From positions 746,001-810,000 of the forward strand of contig JAFMOC010000021.1 in the NCBI GenBank assembly GCA_019802505.1: a stretch of 64,000 bases of DNA. Reading direction: 5' to 3'. The notes beneath the pieces were generated by a model that worked only from the letters and a program-made list of their open reading frames with translations, was not told the origin of the DNA and searched no databases. The position numbers were made by a program, and so were the translations under genes. The stretch is from Corydoras sp. C115 (taxonomy: Eukaryota > Chordata > Actinopteri > Siluriformes > Callichthyidae). Of this stretch, positions 1 through 11,957 are shown one piece after another (position 1 is the stretch's first letter; every line of letters begins with the position of its first letter).

Positions 1-155
1 ACTAAAACATGTCACCGTACCTGGGATTCCACTTTATCTTGTTTACCATTTTGTCCACTTTTAGAACTTGTTTAAATATCTGATGCCATTTTAGGTCAAA
101 TTTATGGAGAAATATAGAATTATTACAAAATGATACACCACTGTGATAAAATACT
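1..155 (+). mobile_element. 3' end of a Tc1-like transposon
   Basis: Bases 50-150 match 2595-2690 (shared blocks CCACTTTTAG, ACTTGTTTAAATAT, TTTTAGGTCAAATTTA, CACTGT). The matching downstream copy ends a visible transposase relic, so this is the terminal part of another copy whose body lies left of the window. Confidence 0.6.
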
Positions 156-787
156 GCACCTGGAACAGTTGTATTGGGGTAATATAAGCACTACTGGTGT
201 TTCATGCTGTGGCACAATAGAAGACTGACTGATTTGCAGACGGACACTTGATACTTTGTACTTGATACTTCAAGAATTATAGCATTACAGTCATGTTAGG
301 TCTGCAGTGTGCGTTTGCATTGTTTTAATTAAAACTGAGTGCGTCACATCCAGATCCTTTAATCCTACATCACACATCATAAACTTTACATTAGACCTAA
401 AGATATACCTGAAAGATCTTTAAAAAGAAGTTTGAACTTAATATTCTTTATCTTCAGACCTTTACACTTTCTATAAAAAATGCTCCTGTTTCTGTCCCTT
501 AGACAAAAAGTTTTAATGATTAATTCAGAAATAAACAGGAGGATGATAACATTTATATAACAGTATAAATAAATGATCCCACATATTATACTACCACACT
601 AGTTTGAAAACAAAAAGTACCACTGAGGCAGTGTGTAAATAAATGAGTTACAAGATGATGGATTGCTTGGCATTTAGAAGATTTAAGTGTAAAGTTCATC
701 CTGATTTATATAAGGGTCTTTTCTGTATGGTTTCCTGAAAGCGGTGCCAGATTGGTGTATTTAAATATTATTATAAACTTGTACTGT

Positions 788-994
788 CGGGTGGCACAGT
801 GGCTTAGTGGTCAGCGCGTCCGCCTCTTCCATGTTCTCCCATGTGGGTTACCTTCGGGTTGTCTGGTATCCTCATCCTCACACACTCCAAAAACATGGAT
901 TCAAGGTAAATTGAATGCTCTAAATTGACCCCCCTCCCCCCCCATAACCCTAATAGAAGTTTAAGCAGAAGATAATGAATGAATGAATGAACTT
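788..994 (+). repeat. V-SINE copy, internally deleted
   Basis: tRNA-like head (GTGGCTTAGTGGTC) joined to the CCAAAAACATGGATTCAAGG domain and a TGAA tail; the middle is missing. Confidence 0.8.
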
Positions 995-1431
995 GCACTC
1001 TCGGTAATGGTTATTTCAGTGTAAAATATGAAAAGGAAAGAAGTGCTGCTTCCTCACAAGACTGTAAGCCGTGCAGCTCTTAACAGATAATCCTTTGATC
1101 TTGTTTTACCGCTACATGCCTGAAGGAACCTCCTGGCATGATCATTACAATTTCACCTGCAGCCATGGCCAAAACGATACCATTATTAAATTCTAAATTT
1201 CTGACAGTGTCCTTATTAAAGAACTAACACAGGAAAATTGTTAATGTTAATAATTACATTTAAAAATAATGTTTACAATCTTTTCTTTTTTGTTGATTAT
1301 AAATCACATGAATGCAATTCTTCGGTACAGAAGTTAATTCTTTACTGTTTATTTAGCGCCTTCACCAGAAAATAGATGAAGAGTTCTCACTGTATGCTGA
1401 GTGATTAACAAAAAAGCTTGGTATATGGTAA

Positions 1432-1702
1432 TCATTCATTCATTCATTCATTATATTCCGTTTAATCCTCTACTAGGTTCGTAGGGGGCTCCCCATGCAC
1501 ATCCAGTGCAAAACATTTCGGGAACTGGGCAAATACACCCTGGACATGGACGCCAATCTATCGTTGGACACACACTCACACACTGACACACACAAAAACA
1601 CACACTATATGGGACAATTTAGAACATATAATTGACCTTCAATCCATGTTTTTGGATTATAGGAGGAAAGCCAGAGGAAAACCCTGCAGACATGGGGGGA
1701 AC
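1432..1702 (-). repeat. V-SINE copy, partial
   Basis: Starts with the reverse TGAA tail (CATT repeats) and runs to the reverse V-domain; the tRNA head is absent. Confidence 0.8.
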
Positions 1703-1984
1703 GTATATTTACACACACATGCTGGGGTGTGTTTATGTGAATGTATGTGTGTGTAGTGTAAGTTGGTATAACAGTTTCCATTCTTTATGTCTCTTGGAAT
1801 ATTTGCACATTTACAGTGAAGTACATGCATGAGATTAGAAATTGATATTTGATGAGAGGATGATACTTTTTTATCTTCAATTTACTTTATATAAGAAGCA
1901 TTTAGTGCAGTTATTTTTAGTGCGTCCTGTGCCACATCAGCCATGTTTTACCATGCACTAATATTAATGATGCTCTTCAGGCTG

Positions 1985-2700
1985 GTACGTAGTCTAAAAA
2001 AAAAACTGGTTCCTTCCATGAAACATGGTGGTGGTAGTGTCATGCTTGTGTTCTGTTTTGGGCATCTGGGCCAAAAGGAGAGGTCATCCTTGATGAAACA
2101 ATGAATTCTGAATATAATTCATTGTTCCATCAATTACAAACTCAGGACATCTGTCTATGAACTGCCTCATGATGATGTTGGTCTTGCAGCAAGACGATGG
2201 CCCTAAGCACGCAAGTTGTTTCACTAAAAATGTTATAAAAATAGAGTTAAGGTTTTAAAATGGTCAAGTCATGATTTTAACCTATTATCAATCTAGAGAA
2301 AAACCCAGTAATAAGCCATTTATGGGAGAAAACTTACCAGCACAACAGTAAGAGATGTTTTGTGCCGAGAAATGGGCTAAGATTTCCCCAAGGTGATATG
2401 CAGGACTAATGAACAATTGCTGGAAGGCTTTAGTTATGGTTATTACTGCATAAGGGATTTATAGCAGATACCAACAGAAAAGGTTTATGCACTTTTGCCA
2501 ACCACAGATATTTAATAGTGGATTATAGTGTATTGTTTTCCTCTATAAATGAATAACCAAGTCAAATTTTTATCTTCTTTATTCATTTTATGTTTATCCA
2601 CTTTTAGGACTTGTTTAAATATGTAATGAAGTTTTAGGTCAAATTTAGGGAGAAATATTAAATGTTTTGAAAAATATTAAGGACCACTGTAGTTTGTCTT
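1985..2700 (+). mobile_element. Tc1-like transposase relic with 3' terminus
   Basis: Translated fragments read KHGGGSVM followed by cysteine/phenylalanine-rich GCF-like sequence and LQQDDGPKHAS, the DDE-domain signatures of Tc1 elements. Stops and frameshifts break it. The 3' end at 2560-2700 matches the window's first 150 bases. Confidence 0.7.
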
Positions 2701-3044
2701 CTGTATGGAGTAAGGCATTGCCGCATTTTGTAGTTGGCTGCAGGTTTTGCATCATAAGCATCTGAATTAAGCCAGTTGAGACATTTCAGGGTCAGCAAAA
2801 TTTGATATAAATAAACATCCCTGACGTCTGGAGATTTGAGTCATATTCAGTGGTGGCTGGTGATAATTTTCTTTGTTGTGGGTAGAAGAGATGTTTAAAA
2901 ACTAAAAGAACACTTCACAGAATAACAAAAATATAAATCTACAATCTTATAACATGACCCTGTAATTTTGCCTAAACACTGGCTGGTATTATACAGATTT
3001 TGCCCACCTTCTTTATTCTTAAATTATTAATTCCTATTCTGTTC

Positions 3045-3245
3045 TGGGTGTGGTAGCTCAGTGGTTTTGTTGTTGGGCTTGTTGTGGATTCAAATCTAAG
3101 GTCCACTAAAGTTAACAATGTGGGTTCTTGAGCAAGATCCCTAATCCCTGCTACAGGGATGCTGTGTTCTGACCCCAACCAATTTGGGATATCTGTAAGT
3201 CCCTTTTGGATAAACGCATCTGCTAAATGACCAATTGTAAATGTA
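3045..3245 (+). repeat. second tRNA-SINE family, copy
   Basis: Head GGTGTGGTAGCTCAGTGG and tail TTTTGGATAAACGCATCTGC mark a SINE family different from the V-SINEs. Confidence 0.7.
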
Positions 3246-3611
3246 AAAATGTATCTTTATTAAGGCAGCTGGAGACTATTCCACCCTTCACTGGGTAAAA
3301 AGTGGGAACCGTTCCCTCAAGGACAGACACATTTACAAGTTATCATCCTTGATTTACTTGACATGCGTGCCTTGATGGGAGGAATCTAGGAAACAAACAC
3401 ATGAGTGTGCAAACCACCCTGCACCTGAACCCTGGACCTTCTTGTGGTAAGACTGTAATATAACCTACTGCAACATTTTTGCCAGCTTTATATTAATTAG
3501 TCTGTCAAAACAAGGTTTCACGCTCTTTTATCATGTTTCCTATGACACTTCTAAAGAGCAAACAGTAAAATAAATAAAAGGCATCACATACACTGAATCA
3601 GATCTCAATTA

Positions 3612-3740
3612 TAATGGTAGCTCAGTGGTTTGGGGTTTCAGTCTAAAGATGGTGGGTTCAAATCCCAGATTCACTGACTTTATGAATGTGGGCCAGTGAT
3701 TTAAAACACTTATCCCTTATTGCTCCAGTGGTTAACATTA
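3612..3740 (+). repeat. second tRNA-SINE family, decayed copy
   Basis: Head TGGTAGCTCAGTGGTTTGGG with GGTTCAAATCCCAG; the tail is lost. Confidence 0.55.
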
Positions 3741-4394
3741 TAAGTGAACTAATCCTCTTCATCACCATTTCGATCTCTGACCACTGTTTGTTTATACCAC
3801 AATTCATTTAGAACCCCAATACCCCAGTTATATAACACTGTATTATGAGTAGTGTGTTAAAAATAACTTTTAAAGTCACTTTTCTAGCTTTTTTTGTTTG
3901 GTTCTGTTAGTTTCATGATGGATGAAACCAAAAATACCACATGTCTAACAGTGTCATCTCTTTTACAAAAACTGCATCCAAAATTGTCTTTTAAGCTGCA
4001 GCTACAAGTTTAGATATAGTGGGCACTGTTAAACACTAAAGTAGTAGGATTTTTAAGTAAGCAAATATTTTGGATGTGCGTCTGTTTTCTGTTGTGTGCT
4101 TCTGGATTTACCATCATTATGAAGGGTTTAGAACAATTATAATGCTGCTTGATTTTGAACATAATAATAATTTTTATATTTATTTTTGTTGTTATAGCTT
4201 ATTCACACTGTCAACCCTAATACAGTGACTAATAGTCATTGCTTGATCATGTGATTCAGCTCCTTTTAATCAGGGGATATGATAGTGTCCTGTGGATTCT
4301 CACCTTTAGATGCCTTTGAATTTGCAACCATTAGATGTCCTCAGTTAAGTCTGGTTGAGAAAGTTTTCTTGACAAATATTGTGTGCTCCAATAT

Positions 4395-4760
4395 ATATAC
4401 TCATCTATATATTGTGGCTTCCACAATTGATCCCGTCATGGCACTGATTAGCCCATGACAGAAACCCTTTCAGCAGGACAGTGCACCATGCTCTTAGGGT
4501 CATATAAAGATGGATTGGTCCTAGGAAGGTGGTGAATTTTCCTTTTCTCCTGACCTTCACAGTATTCAGATCTTAATCCTATTGAAAATCTATGGAAGAA
4601 GACAGAATTGACTGTTTAAGGCCTGTCAGTACCTCCATCTTATTTGAGCTGTGAAGCTCTCCTGTCCACATAAGCCAATATTCCAGCAGTACGGTTTCAG
4701 CACTTGGTCAAGTTGATGTGACGATTTGCTGCTGTTTTAAATGTCAGGGAAGCAAACTGG
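4395..4760 (+). mobile_element. Tc1/mariner-like relic
   Basis: FQQDSAPC-like and PDL..IENLW-like fragments in broken frames (around 4470-4610), followed by sequence resembling the transposase C-terminus. Not functional. Confidence 0.5.
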
Positions 4761-4889
4761 CTACTAGCCTCAAGTGGCCATTCAGTGTACAGTATGTGCT
4801 GTAGGCTAATTAACCTTTTTATGGTTTTGCTGGATTTTTAATTTGTGATGTAAACCACACAAAATAGTGTTAAATATTTGAAAATTAAA

Positions 4890-5078
4890 TTACAGGATTT
4901 TATCCAAAGCGACATGCGAGTTGATATCCCAAATTGATTGTTGGAATATCAGGATCCACCATGGAGCGATGTGGGTTTTTGCTTTGTTTTAAAGTTGTGT
5001 TGCCCACATTAGTTTTAATGGACTCACGTTTAAACTCTCAACCTTCAGATTATTAGTTCAACAAAGCTACCATGCCCC
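4890..5078 (-). repeat. second tRNA-SINE family, reverse decayed copy
   Basis: Starts TTTTATCCAAAGCGACATGC and ends with CAAAGCTACCATGCCC. Confidence 0.6.
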
Positions 5079-5400
5079 AACCATTACCTACTTATCCTAG
5101 AATACACTTTCACACAAGTATATTTTCTGGCCCAGCAAAATAATTACACCCTTCAAGAAACAAATTTCACCGATGAATACACTCTGTGCACACTGCAACA
5201 CCCTGAATTCTAACATTCCCTACAGGCCAACATTGTGTAGATCAGAAAAGGCAGTAATACACAAATTACAGAGGGTGTAACCACATCAAATGTCACTACG
5301 TACACACTGGAAATGCATGAGAAATGGTTTGGTTAACATGCAAATGAGAGCAACTTCTGGATGTTATTGGTGAATAGGTTTAAAGTGGCATAATTCTGTC

Positions 5401-5568
5401 TGCCACAGTGGCTTAGTGGTTAGCACGTTCGCTTCTTAACGCTGGGGAGCCAGGTTTGGATCCCAGTCTGATTTTCCATGTTCTCCCAGTGTCCAAGTGT
5501 TTTCATCCGGTTTCCTCCCACAGTCCAAAAACATTGATTCAAGGTCAGTTAAATGCTATAAATTGCCT
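5401..5568 (+). repeat. V-SINE copy, 3'-truncated
   Basis: Head with GTGGCTTAGTGGTTAGCACG, box-B-like sequence, and V-domain; the tail is missing. Confidence 0.75.
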
Positions 5569-6369
5569 GAGAGGTCTGAGAGGTCCAAAGCGAGGTCAAT
5601 GATATAATGGCTGATGGGGATGCAGCAAATATTCAGTAACCAAAATTATTTGTCTGAAAATAGCAAAAAAAAAAAAAACAAGCCAAACTTTGGTGTGTAG
5701 CTAAACAGTTGAAGGACTGAATAATTTCAACTGAACTGTAACATATTTATTGACTCTTTCTAGTTAAGCATGATTTTTTCATACTGTATCACCGAAGCAT
5801 GTAAAAGTATTATTATTCATTTTCATATTTATTTTTAGAATGTTGAAGATGACTTATTACATTGTGATATGTGAAATGGACAGTCCCCTTGTGCTCCTCA
5901 TTTGCAGGCTTTTAGTGCTCACTTGAATCAATAGGTATTCTGTTGCTTTGCCTCGTGCTACAGAACGGATAAAGTGGTTCTGTGGATACTGTTCACAAAT
6001 ATACCCGTGAGGTTGTGTAGCTCTGTGCTTTATAGATTTTCAGCATTGGAATAGCATTGTTCTGGGGAACTACTATGGGTGGGATGTAAGTGGGGCATCT
6101 TTATGGAACAGATGACGTGACAGTTGCCCAGTTAGACTGTCTCTCTGTGGTCGTTCTGTAAAGCACATTGGGAGCTCAGAGCTGGCAGGCGCAAGCAGAA
6201 CATTTACTCCCTATTAGCATCACTTAAGCCCACTGGATCTCCACATATGCTGCCCTTGGCAAAGCACAGTGATTGAGATTGGGATGAATATTACAGATAA
6301 GATAAGACAAGATAAGAACTTTATGGAATCCTATAGGAGGATTCCACAGGAAAATTATGATGTACACAC

Positions 6370-6370
<1 letters not shown>

Positions 6371-6444
<74 letters not shown>
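6371..6444. repeat. TA microsatellite
   Basis: About 37 uninterrupted TA units. Confidence 0.97.
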
Positions 6445-6446
<2 letters not shown>

Positions 6447-8189
6447 TTTAGTAGATGCTTTTATCCAAAGCGGATAAACTTCAGTGGACCTGAGATTAGA
6501 ACCCACGTGCACTCTATGTTGGGTTGTGTAGTTGCTGTTATGTGTAGTACCTTGTTCCTGGGGAACGTTGTTTTTTTTCGTTCCACTGTACACTGTACAC
6601 CACTTTATATTGTTGTAATGAAAAATAAAATACTTGAATACTTGAGTGAAGTGAACGAGTTGGAGTGTGTTTTGAAAATATATATAGATTAAAGGTAAGA
6701 GGGCAGATCCAGAGATTGTCCTGTGCCAGAGTCAGTGTCTTGCTGAGTGCGAGCAGCTGCAGGGAGCCAATGGAGAGAGAGGAGGAGTAGTGGAGTACCA
6801 TGAGTTCACTTTGGCTGACGGTGGATCAACACAAGTCGGTCTGCTGAGTTTTTAATCAGTTGTAAGAGGCCTGATTGTGCAAGCTGGGAGATCGGCAAGC
6901 AATGCATTACAATAATTATTATAATATCATTGTAATGTAATTATATAATTATTATAATAGAATTTCCAATCCCTCAGCTTGCATAATCAAATGTATAGAA
7001 ATGATCTGTGGTATTTTCAAGTTAATAAGCGGTGTTGGATGATGTGCCTCCTGGGTTTTCTAGGGTTCAAATCTGTATGGATGATGATCTTTGACACACT
7101 GACCCAAATTTTCTGCTGTGTATTCAGTGAAAACTTGCATCCCGTTATTTCTCCACTCTTTCTCAGCACACATTTTACACTTTCATCGCTGGGCTGCAAT
7201 GTGTCAAAGCCGCTAGACACACAAATACACACACACACACACACCCACACCCACGCACAAGACCTTAACATAGACCTCTCTTTATTGCCATCATTCTGCT
7301 TCAATGATCACGCTGAGCCTTCTGCTGTTATGAGAAAAAGTAAATGATTATCCTGACTCACTTTGCAACACAATCAGCCCCAGAAATATTGGCAAACCTT
7401 GTAATAATGAGTATAAAATCACCGGGGTTAAACCTCTTTTTCTTCTACAATACACTTCTTATTGCTGAAAAAAGAGTGCGACTTATTATTTTGTTTAGAT
7501 TTCTGCACCTGTCACCTCTGGTCAAAATCCATTTCATATTCCTTTTCTAAGTGAAAATGACTTTCACTCTAGGTAACAGCGTTATATTAATTTGTGAATA
7601 TTAAAGTATGTTTAATGTTCGTTTCTTAAAGCTAGCATAAAACCAGTACCAAATTTTATGTCAATTTTATGAGTGTCATTTAGCAGGGATGTTCATACTC
7701 TTTGCACACGCCCGTATACACTCACCAGCCACTTTATCAGAGACACCACCTTCTATATTTACTTGTCAGATTTATCAGTGTTATTTATCACATAGATGCA
7801 TTTTGTAGTACTACATTTCCACACTGTAGTCTGTACAGAGTTTTATTTTGGCAGTAGATGGTTTTCAGCAATGCACAGATGTAGGTCCAAATGAGTGAAG
7901 AATAAATTAATGAAGAATGTGCAAGAGAGGCGAAGTCATCTGCAATTTCCCCCGGGTGATTAATAAAGTATTCTGATTCTGATGAAGAAATACATGAAAG
8001 CAGGGTGGAGTGAGTGGCATAGAGTTGCAGAGGGGTGAGGGAGGACATTCAGGGGGTTGGACAAACAGAAGTGGATGCTTAGGACAAAAGATGGATAATA
8101 AGGATCAGCTGTGACATCCTCTAATTGGAACAGCCAAACGAGAAAGAAGGAATACATGGCTATATATTGTTTGTGGTTAGCAGTAACTC

Positions 8190-8395
8190 GGAGTGGTAGC
8201 TCAGTGGTTAGGGCGTTGGGCTGTCAATCTGAAGGTTGGGGGTTCAAATCCCAGGTCCACTGAAGTTACCGGTGTGAGTCCTTTAGCAAGGCTCTTAACC
8301 CTCATTGCTCCAGGGATGTTGTGATTAACCCTGTGCTCACCTTGTAAGTCGCTTTGGATAAAAGCGTCCAATAAACGTCCAAATGTAATTTAATG
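8190..8395 (+). repeat. second tRNA-SINE family, best copy
   Basis: GTGGTAGCTCAGTGGTTAGG, box-B-like GGTTCAAATCC, and tail GCTTTGGATAAAAGCGTCC. Confidence 0.75.
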
Positions 8396-9039
8396 TAACT
8401 CTGAAGCAGCTTGTGCTTGAAGCCTCAGGACAGACATTTCTCTTGTATTTGGTATCATTACACTAAATCATATACTATTGATTCTTCAAGTGCTTTCACA
8501 TAGTAGTAGCACTGAATCAACTACTTGACCCCCCAGATGAGAAGAAAAGACTGTGGTGTACTTTTCTTTTTCCTGGAATCTGAACCACGTGTCCTTGAAA
8601 GAAGGATTTTCACTGCCATTTCTGTTCCATTATGCCATAGTTCAGTTTTTATGTTCTGTCCCTGTATTTATTTACTCAGTCATTCTTTTATTTTGTAGTT
8701 TTATTATGCCATTTTCTGGTACTCAATTGGTTTTCAATTGGAAAAATAAAAAAAAGGGGGGGGGGGTTGCCTCCATCCTGTTCTGTGGTAAATAAGTCTT
8801 TTCAGAACCCAGTCTGTTTCCTTCAGTGTATATTTTCACCTGTATATCACTAGATTTTTTTTAAATTATGACATTGTTTTTAGAGCCATAATACTAACAT
8901 TGCTAAGATAATGCAATCTATTAAGATATCAGTAAGTACGCTCTAAATCAAGCTGAAGGGTGCACGGTTAACGGCTCCCTTAAGATTGCTAAAATGATGC
9001 CCTTTAAGTTATTTCTTGGTGGTTGTAAAAAAAATTAAT

Positions 9040-9240
9040 AAATCTCTGCAGGGTCTCGAAGTATAAGCATGTTATGCTGCCTGGCTGCTCAAGGAGGATG
9101 AGTCCTTCCCAAGGTTTCTTCCAAGTTTTTTTTTTTTCTTGCTCTTTGGGGATTCAGGCTCGGAACACTGTAATGTTGCTTTAAGACAATGTACTAAGTA
9201 CTATTTTTAAAAAGTGCTATATAAATAAATGAACATTTGA
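9040..9240 (+). mobile_element. 3' tail of a fish non-LTR element
   Basis: CCAAGGTTTCTTCC, then GCTTTAAGACAATGTA and GTGCTATATAAATAAA, is the familiar 3' end of a common fish retroelement. A reverse copy occurs at 10.26-10.42 kb. Confidence 0.5.
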
Positions 9241-9384
9241 ACTTGTATGTCATATCTTGTTCTAATCAAAGCAACGATGTGAATTTGTATTGAGAACACA
9301 CACACACACACGCTTTCGAACTATACCTGTATATGTAGTTATAGTTTATTATAAACTATTTGTTGTCTGCTGTAAATTTACATG

Positions 9385-9600
9385 AAGTTATTTGGCAGAT
9401 GCTTTTTCCAAAGCAAAATGCAAGTGCCCCAACTTGACAATTACAACACGCAGGGTTTGTCATTCAGCACCCCTTAACCAATGAGGGTTAAGGGCTTTGC
9501 TCAAGGGCCCACACTGACAGCTTTGGTGGATTTGGGATTTTGAACTCTCAACCTTCATGATGCTGGACCATCACTTCAACCTCGGAGCTATCATGCCGTT
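9385..9600 (-). repeat. second tRNA-SINE family, reverse copy
   Basis: TTATTTGGCAGATGC tail at the left and GGAGCTATCATGCC head at the right. Confidence 0.65.
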
Positions 9601-10083
9601 CAGGCTTTCTTAATTTAGCCAATTTTTTATTTATTATTTTATTATTTGTTTTGTATTGTTTTTTCCTTTTACAATATTTTCTCAGTCATATTCATTTCTT
9701 AACATATTATTCCACTTTCATTTTTTTTTTTTATTTTTTTTAATTAAAAAAAATTTTTTTTTTTACTACAGATACAGGTGATTTGTAAATCCTTTAAATC
9801 CGTAGTCTTTTGTAGTGCTGCAGGTAATTCTGTCTCTTCCCATGTGCTTGTTCACTGATGTAACTTCAATCTCCTTAGGAAGTCTTGTAGCACAAGCCCC
9901 TTGTGGGATTTCACGGGCGTGCATGTCTTTTAGACTGTAACCCAGAGATGTTCGCCGTGTAGCATATCAAACAAGGGGAATGCCTCCCATTGTGTGCATC
10001 TGTGGACTGTGTAGTTAGAGGATTAAATTAGTTCAGGCTGGAGCTTTTTTTTAATCATTAAATTTTTTTTTTACACTTAATTA

Positions 10084-10086
<3 letters not shown>

Positions 10087-10171
<85 letters not shown>
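10087..10171. repeat. TA microsatellite
   Basis: About 42 uninterrupted TA units. Confidence 0.97.
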
Positions 10172-10174
<3 letters not shown>

Positions 10175-10259
10175 CACATCTCAAAGTGGCTTCCAGGCAC
10201 TGGCACCACCAGGACGTTTTGTCTTGTGTCAGTAAACCATTTTCAACATTTCATGGAAG

Positions 10260-10420
10260 TTCCAAGTTCAAGGAGTTAATTTATATGGCACTTTTTATAA
10301 TAGTAATACATTGTCACAAAGCAGCTTTACAGTGTTATAAGCCTGAAATCCCAAAAGAATAAGCCGAAAGAAACCTTGGGAGGACCAAGGCTCAGTAGGA
10401 GTGCCATTCTCCAAACGCTT
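10260..10420 (-). mobile_element. 3' tail of a fish non-LTR element, reverse copy
   Basis: Reverse complement of the 9.1-kb tail: ATTGTCACAAAGCAGCTTTA and GAAACCTTGGGAGGACCA. Confidence 0.5.
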
Positions 10421-10435
10421 GAATGTAAATGTATA

Positions 10436-10453
10436 TGTGTGTGTGTGTGTGTG

Positions 10454-10537
<84 letters not shown>
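10436..10537. repeat. TG/TA compound microsatellite
   Basis: TG units followed by about 40 TA units; second array within 300 bp. Confidence 0.96.
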
Positions 10538-10545
<8 letters not shown>

Positions 10546-10596
10546 TTATTATTTTTTATTATTATTATTATTTTTTTTATTCATGTATGTATATAG

Positions 10597-10800
10597 GGGC
10601 GTGGTAGTTTAGTGGTTAGGGTGTTGGGCTATCAAGCTAAAGATTGTGGGTTCAAATCCCTGAAAATCCACTGAAGTTACCCATGTGGGTCCTTGAGCAA
10701 ACCCTTAATCCTTATTGCTACAGGGATGCTGTATCAACCATGTGCTCACTTTGAAATTCGCTTTGGATAAAAGCGTCTGATAAATGACCAAATTTAAATT
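10597..10800 (+). repeat. second tRNA-SINE family, copy
   Basis: GCGTGGTAGTTTAGTGGTTA head and GCTTTGGATAAAAGCGTCTG tail, directly after a TA/ATT array. Confidence 0.7.
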
Positions 10801-11164
10801 TGTGTATATATATATATACCTAGGCAACCTACACCTAGTACCTAGGCAAGCATTTTGGACAAGTTTATGCATCCAGCTGTGTTTAGATGAGTTTATGACT
10901 GCAGCTCAATGCAGAAAGCAAGGTTTTAAATGATGGTTGGATGAGTTTAGTCATTAGGGAATGTTTGTACCATTTTAGACTGACTTTTCACATGTTCTTC
11001 TAGATGAATTGTCCAAAAATTCCACAAGCTGCACAATCTTGTAGAAAGACTTCAGATGAGTGGGTGTTGTTGTAGCTGCAGTGGTGGGGAAGCGAATGAG
11101 AATAGGATGTTGTGAAAGCTCCGGTATGTGTAATGTGTAGGTTTTGCAATATTATGGGCCATGC

Positions 11165-11690
11165 AGTGTATCTTTTTATAGTACCAGTCAAATGTGTGGG
11201 CACACATCCTTTTTGCTCCATAGATTGTCCACGTTATCAGTTCCACTTCCTGTGAAGCTGGAGTTTGTAGTTTTACAATTCCAGACTGTACTCCATCTGT
11301 TTGTGGACTACATTAATTACTGTGGTAGTCCCCTTTATTCTGTTCTCTAATGTAGTCAGTCTAGTCTGAAATACCACCACAGAGCAGGTATTATTTGGAT
11401 GGTTCATTATTCTTATCCCAGCAGTGTCACTGAGATGTTTAAATGAAACTAGAGCAGCACTGCTGCACTAAAAGCCCCCTCACTGCATCAGTGTCCCTGC
11501 AGAACTGACAATAAACAATACACAACCCAAATTATTCCTGTTCTGTGATGGTTCTGACAGAGGAAAGTAAAACTACAAAGTCCATGTATTTGATATGTGG
11601 AGAACATGCATGATGGAGCAAGAAGGGGGCGTGTCCAAACAGACTGCTGCTGTATGTACATAAGGCACCTCCATGTTTTACTGCTTTGCA
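11165..11690. mobile_element. palindromic nonautonomous DNA repeat, copy 1
   Basis: The left arm (TGGACTACATTAA, GTAGTTTTACAATTCC) and right arm (AACTACAAAGTCCATG) are inverted around a core with CACAGAGCAGGTATTATTTG. Three further copies occur at 28.94, 36.09 and 38.76 kb. It ends about 70 bp before xkr6 exon 2. Confidence 0.55.
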
Positions 11691-11760
11691 TTCAAAATGC
11701 AAAACAAAATGCATAATTTCTCATCAGAATCCACAGTGAAAGTTCTTTTTATTTAAACAG

Positions 11761-11957
11761 ATACATCCGCACCATGTATCTGGGCATCCAGAGCCGACGT
11801 CAAATCAAGCACAGACGGCGATTCTATTGGGCCATGATGTATGAGTATGCTGATGTCAACATGCTTAGGCTGCTGGAGACTTTCTTGGAGAGCGCTCCCC
11901 AACTGGTGCTACAACTCTGCATTATGATCCAGAAGAACCGGGCGGAGACCTTGCAGT
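11761..11957 (+). CDS. xkr6: xkr6 penultimate coding exon
   Basis: The acceptor is a T-rich tract ending in AAACAG at 11760; the donor is GTAAGA at 11958. The exon is 197 nt: its first base completes a codon and its last base (T) opens the Cys codon finished in the next exon. It encodes 65 full residues including the LLETFLESAPQLVLQL helix typical of XK-family proteins. Confidence 0.93.

Larger units (their letters stand above)
1..11760 (+). other. xkr6: xkr6 intron 1 (3' part), no exon seen
   Basis: Because the next xkr6 exon begins at 11761 with an acceptor and its first base completes a codon carried over from an earlier exon, all sequence to its left in this window must be intron. It is AT-rich and holds SINEs, Tc1 relics and TA arrays listed separately. 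No ORF in it reads as a conserved protein. Stretches such as 156-787, 5640-6370 and 6980-7690 show nothing recognisable beyond short CA or T runs. Confidence 0.8.

Noticed and set aside
6690..6900. possible gene fragment (GCAGCTGCAGGGAGCC region)
   Set aside because: Resembles a decayed piece of a common fish retroelement and has no intact frame; too weak to list as a gene.
8190..8270. tRNA gene-like sequence (A-box and B-box)
   Set aside because: It continues into a SINE body and tail and recurs many times; no proper acceptor stem. It is the head of a SINE, not a tRNA gene.
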